From assembly GCA_045562555.1 (NCBI GenBank), contig JBJKVO010000010.1:1-5057 (forward strand): DNA of 5,057 nt, in the 5' to 3' direction. Below the pieces are notes generated by a model, which made no database searches, was not told the origin of the DNA, and worked only from the letters and a program-made list of their open reading frames with translations. The stretch's first letter is position 1. Every line of letters starts with the position of its first letter. This document shows, in pieces, positions 1 to 5,057 of the stretch. The position numbers and the translations under genes were made by a program. The DNA comes from UBA2588 sp002339805 (GTDB lineage: Bacteria > Chloroflexota > Dehalococcoidia > Lucifugimonadales > UBA3495).

Positions 1-788
1 ATCGGATTATTGTTTCCAAAATTAAAAGCTTGTCCTGGTGCTATGCCAGAGATAGTGGCAGAACTCAGGGTGATATATGCATCGATGATATCTTCTACAT
101 ATATATAATCTCTGAGATGAGTCCCATCACTTCTTATTATAGGTGCTCTTTCATTAAATAGTTCGAGAATAGTCCCTGGTATTATACGATTCCAATTTAG
201 ATCTCCTCCTCCATAAACATTGCCACAGCGTGCGATAGAGATAGGCATGTCATATGTTATGGCATAAGATCTAGCTAATAAGTCTGTGCAGCTCTTAGAA
301 ACTTCGTAAGGGAAAAGACCATTTAAGCCCGTGTTTTCAGTATAAGGTAAGTTTTTATGTGTGCCGTATGCTTTGTCGCTAGAGGCAACGATAATACCTT
401 GAATATTCGTATCGTATGAACGGCAAGCCTCCAGCAGGTTGTAGGTGCCTCGGATATTGGATTCAAATGTTGTGAAGGGATCATTGAATGCCGATTCTAC
501 AATGGCTTGAGCCCCTAGATGATAAATCAGATTAATATCATGCTCTTGAATGATTGATTTGAGTAGATTGATATCAGTGAGTGTTCCGTGAATATTAGTG
601 GTTTTTGTCAGAGTGCTAGTCTTTTCCAATTCCGGGTTTTTATGGTCATCCCATAATAAGACGGTTGTATTAATCTGAAGTTCTACTAACCGCTTAAGTA
701 ACCAGGTCCCTATAACTCCAGTGCCTCCTGTTACTAATACGTTTAATCCAGACAGGTTTGTGTATGACAGTGGCACTAAATCTTCCAT
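1..788 (-). CDS. rfbG: RfbG-like CDP-glucose 4,6-dehydratase (NAD-dependent epimerase/dehydratase family), C-terminus beyond window
   Basis: The frame stays open from ATG at 788-786 to the window edge, giving 262 codons without a stop, so the C-terminal part (roughly a quarter of a usual 350-residue protein) is missing. Visible motifs are those of an extended short-chain dehydrogenase: the NAD-binding glycine motif GGTGVIG at residues 21-27, YHLGAQAIV at 89-97, SSDKAYG at 136-142 with the Asp-Lys pair typical of CDP-glucose dehydratases, the catalytic YEVSK at 161-165, and GNVYGGGDLNWNRIIP at 189-204, which closely follows the RfbG signature. The family removes water from CDP-glucose to give CDP-4-keto-6-deoxyglucose in the cytoplasm. 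The position directly after rfbF supports this. Against a strict RfbG call, the glycine motif lacks the usual GHTGFKG form and residues 220-240 (SDGTHLRDYIYVEDIIDAY) look like broader epimerase relatives. A GTG at 776-774 is an alternative start. The family is secure; the exact product is likely but not proven. Confidence 0.85.
   Translation of the reverse strand, partial: MEDLVPLSYTNLSGLNVLVTGGTGVIGTWLLKRLVELQINTTVLLWDDHKNPELEKTSTLTKTTNIHGTLTDINLLKSIIQEHDINLIYHLGAQAIVESAFNDPFTTFESNIRGTYNLLEACRSYDTNIQGIIVASSDKAYGTHKNLPYTENTGLNGLFPYEVSKSCTDLLARSYAITYDMPISIARCGNVYGGGDLNWNRIIPGTILELFNERAPIIRSDGTHLRDYIYVEDIIDAYITLSSATISGIAPGQAFNFGNNNP
774..788 (-). promoter_or_regulatory. Overlapping stop/start junction between rfbF and the dehydratase gene
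   Basis: The minus strand reads CCATGGAAGATTTAGTGCC. The ATG at 788-786 lies in a different frame inside the last codons of rfbF, with no ribosome binding site before it, and would give a 13-base overlap. The GTG at 776-774 shares one base with the rfbF stop TAG and has GGAAG five bases before it, a fair Shine-Dalgarno match. Either start leaves enough residues before the NAD-binding motif. The arrangement implies coupled translation of the two CDP-glucose enzymes. GGAAG also encodes part of the conserved APWK tail of RfbF, so the match may be chance. Confidence 0.5.
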
Positions 789-1552
789 GGAGCAGAGTCA
801 GATTCCCACATGGATCGTAAAAGACGTAATTCTCTAAGAGTATCCATGGGTTGCCAGAAACCTTCGTGCTTATAAGCTTCTAATTGGCTTTCACTGGCTA
901 ATCGTTCCAAAGGTTCCCGTTCAAAAATTGTGTCGTCATTCTGGATATAGTTAAATATATCAGGTTCTAATACAAAGAACCCCCCATTTATCCATCCTTC
1001 TCCGATTTGAGGCTTTTCGGAGAAGGAAGTTACAGTGTTTCCATTAAACTCCAGTCTTCCGAACCTGGATGGAGGACGGACTGCGGTGATTGTTGCAATC
1101 TTCCCATGAGACTTATGGAATTTGATTAATTGATCAATATTGATATCAGATACACCATCTCCGTAAGTTAAAAGGAAAGGTTCATTACCTATGTATTGTT
1201 TCAGTTTGAGGATTCTCCCCCCTGTTTCTGTTGTTTTGCCAGTTTCAATTAGATTAACAGTCCAGTCTTTTCCGATCTTATTAATGTAATCAGTATGGCC
1301 TGTCTTAAGATTTACTACAACGTTGTTTTCTAATGAATTGTAGTTGATGAAATACTGTTTAATTTGGTCTCCTTTATAGCCCAGTGCTATATAGAAGTCA
1401 TTATGGCCATAGTGACTATATATGTTCATGATGTGCCATAAGATAGGATGATCACCGATTTCTACCATAGGTTTAGGTCTTAAGTCAGTTTCTTCCGATA
1501 ATCGTGTCCCAAGACCACCGGCTAATATTATTATTTTTAGTGGTTTTGACAT
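776..1552 (-). CDS. rfbF: Glucose-1-phosphate cytidylyltransferase
   Basis: This 258-residue protein has the full usual length of the family and transfers CMP from CTP to glucose-1-phosphate, giving CDP-glucose and pyrophosphate in the cytoplasm. The nucleotidyltransferase signature LAGGLGTRLSE is at residues 10-20, followed by RPKPMVEIG at 25-33 with the conserved lysine K27. TYGDGVSD at 129-136 carries the metal-binding Asp132, SEKP lies at 178-181, INGGFFV at 188-194, and GFWQPMDT at 231-238 carries the second expected metal-binding Asp237. The C-terminal APWK (254-257) is also typical. The start is ATG, two bases after the TAA of the preceding glycosyltransferase; no Shine-Dalgarno sequence is seen in the AT-rich bases before it, which suggests coupled translation. 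The stop TAG overlaps the start region of the dehydratase gene, so the two CDP-glucose enzymes are tightly linked. The protein is intact and no key residue is missing. Confidence 0.96.
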   Translation of the reverse strand: MSKPLKIIILAGGLGTRLSEETDLRPKPMVEIGDHPILWHIMNIYSHYGHNDFYIALGYKGDQIKQYFINYNSLENNVVVNLKTGHTDYINKIGKDWTVNLIETGKTTETGGRILKLKQYIGNEPFLLTYGDGVSDINIDQLIKFHKSHGKIATITAVRPPSRFGRLEFNGNTVTSFSEKPQIGEGWINGGFFVLEPDIFNYIQNDDTIFEREPLERLASESQLEAYKHEGFWQPMDTLRELRLLRSMWESDSAPWKI

Positions 1553-1554
1553 GT

Positions 1555-2688
1555 TTATAAATAACTTAATATTTTATTAGCCCGACTTTCCCAAGTGTTT
1601 CGTTCAGCTTTTTGTCTGGCGTTTGTGGATATTTTATTAGCCAAGGCCTCATTTGTCAGTGTGTTTTCTATGCTATATTTCCAGTGTTCTAGATTTCCGG
1701 GCTCTACTAGAATCGCTATGTCATCATTCAAAACTTCTCTTAGAGCAGGGAGGTCACTAGATATTATGGGCTTCCCTGATGCCATATATTCAAAAGTTTT
1801 CATCGGACTCATCCATGCAGATGTATCCCCTCCGCCTGATACTGAAACCTTTTTTTCATAGGGCATAATTAATATATCTGCTATTTGGTAATAAGCAGGG
1901 AGTTGGGCATTTGGAATGAAACCATAATAATATAAATTTGTAATTTTTAATTTGGATAATCTGTGTTTTCTATATGTAACATCGTGTTCTAGTCCTCCAA
2001 CTACCATGAAATTGACATTTGGCAACGATTTAGCCAATTGTTCAATTAAGTTGATGCCTCGACCTTCGTACAAGTGACCTACATACATCACGATCTTTTG
2101 TTGAATGTCCATGTCAAGTTCAATTTTTAGTTCAGTCGGGTTAATTTTAGATACTGAGAATCTTTCTATATCTACAGCATCGTGGCACACTTCTATTGGT
2201 ACTGATGATAGATACGGATGTTTGGACAACAGGAGACGTTTTAAGTTTTCGGAAATAACGATTATTTTTTTCAAACAAGTGCCGGAGGATAGCTGTTTTA
2301 ACATCCAAGAGTTTGGGTAGGTGGTTGGAAGAAAATGTAATTCTAAAATAACCTGCTTATTAAAAAAATTTGTTAAGAACGCTCCTCGCAAACTTCGGGT
2401 ATATATCAGGTCGGGTCTCGATTTAAGCACGCTGATCAGAACTTTTGCATCATAATCTAGATGTCTGATATACCGATGGCTTCTGTGAGAAACTATTTTG
2501 AAGTTATTGGTAACTCCGTAGATGTTGGCAAGGTCATCTATAGTGGTTTCTTTTGGGATATTAGGCTTTTTTGCATGTAAAGTTGTACTGTTGCCTAGAT
2601 TAGTAAAGGCGTCACACATTTTCATGACTTGTATCGCATTCGCAGCTGTGGATGGGATAACAGAATCAGACCAAAAAGTTAGATTCAT
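1555..2688 (-). CDS. Glycosyltransferase family 4-like (GT-B fold)
   Basis: This 377-residue protein has the usual length and layout of a GT4 retaining glycosyltransferase with two Rossmann-like domains. The N-terminal acceptor domain (about 1-185) starts at MNLTFWSDS, with AANAIQVMKMCDAF at 15-28, DLIYTRS at 93-99 and LELH at 115-118. The C-terminal nucleotide-sugar domain starts near 198 with VMYVGHLYEGRG at 200-211, then VVGG at 229-232, YYGFIP at 254-259, SGGGDTSAW at 284-292, and the donor-binding block MSPMKTFEYMASGKPIISSD at 293-312, with the conserved Glu300 and Glu318. No signal peptide or membrane helix is evident, so it probably works at the cytoplasmic face of the inner membrane, adding one sugar to a lipid-linked glycan. 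Donor and acceptor cannot be read from the sequence. It starts at ATG five bases after the TAG of the M14 gene, without a clear Shine-Dalgarno sequence. The next gene begins two bases after its stop. Confidence 0.92.
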   Translation of the reverse strand: MNLTFWSDSVIPSTAANAIQVMKMCDAFTNLGNSTTLHAKKPNIPKETTIDDLANIYGVTNNFKIVSHRSHRYIRHLDYDAKVLISVLKSRPDLIYTRSLRGAFLTNFFNKQVILELHFLPTTYPNSWMLKQLSSGTCLKKIIVISENLKRLLLSKHPYLSSVPIEVCHDAVDIERFSVSKINPTELKIELDMDIQQKIVMYVGHLYEGRGINLIEQLAKSLPNVNFMVVGGLEHDVTYRKHRLSKLKITNLYYYGFIPNAQLPAYYQIADILIMPYEKKVSVSGGGDTSAWMSPMKTFEYMASGKPIISSDLPALREVLNDDIAILVEPGNLEHWKYSIENTLTNEALANKISTNARQKAERNTWESRANKILSYL

Positions 2689-2693
2689 TATGT

Positions 2694-3920
2694 CTAGATG
2701 CCCAGAAGCTTCTTAATCATTTTTGGCAGATAATATCTATTCATAAATAAATATTGTTTGATTCTTTCTGTGATAGATTTTCTAAGGTTTCCGTATGGCC
2801 GCAAGAGTTGGTGTTGGAATTCCAAGGGCTGTAGAGAAGAAACGACTTTTTCTAATACTAGTACAGCGGTATCTCTCATTCCGGTTACGCCCATATCTTG
2901 ATGTAAATGGTACTTGGCGAATGTGATGGTGTTAAACTCTTTCGTTATCTTATATGGTAGAGATGATGGAGCAAACATGGATTGTGCTTGACTACCTGGA
3001 ATAGTTTGTAGTTTGTTCTTAAGTTTAACTGCAGAAGCTCTAGTTTGAGTTCCTGAATACAGTATTGAAGGCTTTAAATAAGGGCCAAATGTTTTATGGT
3101 CCCCTTGTATGGTGTAGGAATGGAAGTCTATATATATATTTGGGGGAAACTGCTTTAATAATTTCCACAGGTAATACGCTTCAGGACAATTTTTCTGGTT
3201 ATCATTTTGGAAATCCCAAAAGAAGTTGATGCCTTTACTATTACAACCATTGAATCCATGTTTAAAACCATCTGGATTCAGCAATGGAATAATCATGTAA
3301 TCTGCCTGATCTCTTAGGATGCAGCTTTTTTCTAGTAAATGTGATGCTATAGCTCTCGTGGCTATGGTATCGCCTTCCATTGGATGGCTTCCGGAGGATA
3401 TGTAAATTAACGGTAATTCATGGTGGCGTTCTTTGAATAATTGATATGCTGTTAATGGCTGATTATCATAAGTCACTCCATATTGAATGGCTTTCATATC
3501 ACTATTGTTACATAGCTGTACAAATTCTTTTTCAACAAGTTCCAGTGAGGACCACATAGTATTAGAGTAATATTTTTTAGTAAGAGGCTCTAATGTTATT
3601 TTGAACGAATAACCCTCGTCTATTTGTTTTACAGGGGAAGGGTTTGGGGTTGAAATGCTATCAAAGGAATCAGAAGTATATATGGTGTGAGGTTTTAAAG
3701 TTTTGTTATTGGTTTTAATAATTATTTCCAAGGACTCAACCGTTTGCGATTTATTTTTTATTCCTAATATGAAATGAAGGTTGTAATTGTGAATTTCATA
3801 ATCGGCATCGACAATAGGTTCTTTCGGGAGCTCGCAAATCAGGGAATCATTTTCCCATTGATGTTTCCCTATAGAACTACCGTTGGAAGTAGTAATTACA
3901 TCTATGTTTTGAGAACCCAA
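2694..3920 (-). CDS. M14-family zinc carboxypeptidase-like protein
   Basis: This 408-residue protein resembles the M14 metallopeptidases, nearest to the cytosolic-carboxypeptidase-like branch in layout. Residues about 40-155 look like an N-terminal beta domain and 160-360 are the catalytic domain. The zinc motif H179-x-x-E182 (SSGSHPMEG) is followed 84 residues after E182 by the third ligand H267 (YIDFHSYT), and Glu357 (VLVLEKV) fits the catalytic glutamate. NPDGFKHG at 215-222 is the family's NPDG block. The usual arginine after it and the Asn-Arg pair that bind a substrate's C-terminal carboxylate are not seen; GCNSKGINFFWDF stands there instead. Thus the catalytic zinc site looks intact but the substrate may not be an ordinary peptide C-terminus. 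No signal peptide is seen. The last 30 residues are basic and partly hydrophobic. The start is TTG, one base after the preceding TAA; an in-frame TAA at 3929-3927 rules out a longer protein. An amidase or deacylase acting on the glycan is an inference only. Confidence 0.8.
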   Translation of the reverse strand: MGSQNIDVITTSNGSSIGKHQWENDSLICELPKEPIVDADYEIHNYNLHFILGIKNKSQTVESLEIIIKTNNKTLKPHTIYTSDSFDSISTPNPSPVKQIDEGYSFKITLEPLTKKYYSNTMWSSLELVEKEFVQLCNNSDMKAIQYGVTYDNQPLTAYQLFKERHHELPLIYISSGSHPMEGDTIATRAIASHLLEKSCILRDQADYMIIPLLNPDGFKHGFNGCNSKGINFFWDFQNDNQKNCPEAYYLWKLLKQFPPNIYIDFHSYTIQGDHKTFGPYLKPSILYSGTQTRASAVKLKNKLQTIPGSQAQSMFAPSSLPYKITKEFNTITFAKYHLHQDMGVTGMRDTAVLVLEKVVSSLQPLEFQHQLLRPYGNLRKSITERIKQYLFMNRYYLPKMIKKLLGI

Positions 3921-3921
3921 G

Positions 3922-4251
3922 TTATTTTACCAAGGACAGTTCGGTATATTTTGAGAGTTTATTTATTTCCGAATCCCAGTCAGAATTGAGGGTCCACCTA
4001 GAATTAACGTTTGCCCGGGATAATAATATTGAGTAGTAGTTTAGGGGAACGGCTTCAGTTAATGATGCGATTAAGTACCTAATCACAGATTCCTTGTCAA
4101 ATACATAATTGTTAATTGCATCTGCGATTACATTAGGTAGATCTGTTATGTTGGATATTTTAGTGACCATTTGATTGGGCAAGAACTCGTATGGAGTGTT
4201 TCCCAAAATAATCACGGGTCTTTCATGCAATATACCTTCCCATCCGACTGA
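3922..4251 (-). CDS. C-terminal part of the frameshifted capsule polysaccharide glycosyltransferase
   Basis: This is the continuation, in a second frame, of the gene that begins beyond the right edge. Read from 4251, it gives SVGWEGILHERPVIILG, the conserved donor-binding block that should follow VITIAG of the upstream part in KpsC/KpsS-like (Capsule_synth) proteins. About 90 further residues follow to the TAA at 3924-3922, without any other disruption. A minimal open frame starting at the TTG at 4230-4228 exists, but that TTG is simply the leucine of GILHERP and is not a convincing start. As a separate protein it would lack the whole N-terminal domain and the first half of the C-terminal domain, so it is best read as part of one gene spanning 3922-5057. 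Its stop lies one base before the TTG start of the M14 gene. Confidence 0.75.
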   Translation of the reverse strand, partial: SVGWEGILHERPVIILGNTPYEFLPNQMVTKISNITDLPNVIADAINNYVFDKESVIRYLIASLTEAVPLNYYSILLSRANVNSRWTLNSDWDSEINKLSKYTELSLVK

Positions 4252-5057
4252 TCCCCGCTATAGTAATTACTAACTGACATTGTTTTACTAATTGCGCAGT
4301 AGGTAGTAACGGATCTATTAGCCTGACGTTCGGTATATTTAGAATTTTATTGTAAAAACTAATAGGGCGTTTACCAAAAGATTTTGGATGATCTTTGACA
4401 ATCAAAATAGTGTTTGTAGGTAAACTTAAGGATATATTTCGGATGACTTCTATTTGGTTAGTAAAAAAAGGAGCATCAACTAATAATGCTTTTTCAGGTT
4501 CAGTGTGTAAAGGGAAAAATATGTAATTATGATCAGTTAAGTCAGTAAGTTTTAGGTATTTTTTGGTCAATGCTTTTCGTAATTGTAATTTCAAGAGAGG
4601 CTTTAAAATGATTTCATAATATAATGGTTTAATTATTCCCGGGTCATGGTTGTCTCTTAAATCTCCATATTTGATTCGTAAATCAACAATAATCATGTTA
4701 AGAACTTTATAAGCTTTGAAGGCTTTTAGAGCGTATAAACAAACTTTTGCAGGTATGCTGAATTTTGTAGATATACTGGTTCCTTCATAGACGTAATTCG
4801 ATGCTCTTGATTCATTAAATATTTTAGTTGCTTCTTCATAAAAAGGAGTTTCAGGCTTCGCATCAGGGATTGAGAAATATGTGTCACGAATGAAATTTGA
4901 AGGTTCAGTTATATCGCTACCGAACGCCATGTAATTCCCTATCCGAGTTGGCCTGATATTCAAAACCTTGATTCCTCTGGATTTTGCAAATAAATTGCAC
5001 AGATATTCAACCAATGTTACGCATATGAACGATACGACAAAATCAGGTTTAACTTGG
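4223..5057 (-). CDS. KpsC/KpsS-like capsular polysaccharide glycosyltransferase, N-terminus beyond window, frameshifted near its end
   Basis: The frame is open at the window edge: the codons before the TTG at 5014-5012 read QVKPDFVVSFICVT and run smoothly into VEYLCNLFAKSRGIKVLNIR, so that TTG is an internal leucine and the true start lies outside. Counting from the first complete codon (5056-5054), 277 residues are read before a TGA at 4225-4223. FFPLHTEPE at 180-188 and VKDHP at 220-224 with the following basic stretch, then IPNVRLIDP, are typical of the Capsule_synth family of GT-B transferases that build Kdo linkers or capsule chains. After VITIAG the frame turns to unrelated residues ISRMGRYIA and stops, while the expected SVGWEG continues in another frame. 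The protein is probably cytoplasmic or peripheral on the inner membrane. Donor and acceptor are unknown. The first gene of the visible operon, it may be inactive if the frameshift is real. Confidence 0.8.
   Translation of the reverse strand, partial: QVKPDFVVSFICVTLVEYLCNLFAKSRGIKVLNIRPTRIGNYMAFGSDITEPSNFIRDTYFSIPDAKPETPFYEEATKIFNESRASNYVYEGTSISTKFSIPAKVCLYALKAFKAYKVLNMIIVDLRIKYGDLRDNHDPGIIKPLYYEIILKPLLKLQLRKALTKKYLKLTDLTDHNYIFFPLHTEPEKALLVDAPFFTNQIEVIRNISLSLPTNTILIVKDHPKSFGKRPISFYNKILNIPNVRLIDPLLPTAQLVKQCQLVITIAGISRMGRYIA
4253..4256 (-). other. Apparent single-base frameshift site (G4 run)
   Basis: On the minus strand the sequence reads ATAGCGGGGATCAGTCGG. With four Gs the frame gives I-A-G-I-S-R and reaches a TGA within 30 bases; with three Gs it gives I-A-G-S-V-G-W-E, which rejoins a long open frame carrying the family's conserved block. 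One extra G in this run is therefore the simplest explanation. It could be a real mutation or a sequence or assembly error; the run is short for phase variation by slippage. Confidence 0.8.

Noticed and set aside
1569..1642. A 14-base direct repeat (atattttattagcc) at 1569-1582 and 1629-1642
   Set aside because: Both copies fall in the same frame and encode ANKI twice, 20 residues apart, at the end of the GT4 protein. Two copies in an AT-rich coding region are most easily chance.
1595..2716. Short plus-strand open frames at 1595-1861, 2105-2320 and 2522-2716
   Set aside because: They lie wholly or almost wholly within the glycosyltransferase gene on the other strand, show no recognisable motif, and are shadows of that gene.
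3130..3143. AT-rich tatatatat stretch as a promoter
   Set aside because: It lies within the M14 coding sequence, on codons for the conserved YIDFH region, and no paired -35/-10 arrangement stands out.
3774..3989. Plus-strand open frame of 71 codons
   Set aside because: It overlaps the M14 gene start and the end of the capsule gene on the opposite strand and has no recognisable family features.
4223..4260. Programmed ribosomal frameshift or phase-variable tract
   Set aside because: A run of four Gs is too short for efficient slippage, and no known slippery heptamer or prfB-like stop context is seen at the joining point. Mutation or sequence error is simpler.
5012..5014. TTG at 5014 as the start of the capsule glycosyltransferase
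   Set aside because: The frame is open upstream to the window edge and the upstream residues (KPDFVVSFICVT) read as a natural continuation, so this is an internal leucine.

Overview
The window is a compact piece of a surface-polysaccharide biosynthesis cluster (O-antigen, capsule or similar glycan) from an AT-rich bacterium. Three 60-base lines counted by hand ranged from 28 to 40 % GC. All five recognisable genes lie on the minus strand and follow each other with gaps of 1 to 5 bases or a short overlap, so they look like one transcript read from high to low coordinates. No RNA gene, mobile element, CRISPR array, promoter or terminator was found, and no gene-free stretch exceeds a few bases. 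Most start codons lack a clear Shine-Dalgarno sequence. That fits translational coupling, or a lineage that relies little on such sites (Bacteroidota are one example), but it does not identify the organism.

In order of transcription: (1) 5057-3922, a KpsC/KpsS-like capsular polysaccharide glycosyltransferase (Capsule_synth type). It is cut by the window edge at its N-terminus and broken by an apparent single-base insertion in a G4 run (CCCC at 4253-4256 on the + strand). (2) 3920-2694, an M14 (zinc carboxypeptidase-like) protein starting at TTG, with its zinc ligands intact but unusual residues at the usual substrate-binding positions. (3) 2688-1555, a GT4-type glycosyltransferase. (4) 1552-776, glucose-1-phosphate cytidylyltransferase (RfbF). 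(5) 788 (or 776) to the window's left edge, an RfbG-like CDP-glucose 4,6-dehydratase / NAD-dependent sugar dehydratase, incomplete at its C-terminus.

RfbF and the RfbG-like enzyme would together convert glucose-1-phosphate and CTP into CDP-4-keto-6-deoxyglucose, the entry compound for 3,6-dideoxyhexoses and related branched sugars. Enzymes for later steps would be expected beyond position 1. The two glycosyltransferases would add sugars to the growing glycan. The M14 protein is the least expected member. Its gene sits inside the operon, so it may act on an amide-linked or amino-acid substituent of the glycan or its precursor, but the sequence alone does not show its substrate. I see no clearly new system here; the M14 protein and the frameshifted glycosyltransferase are the points most worth following up.
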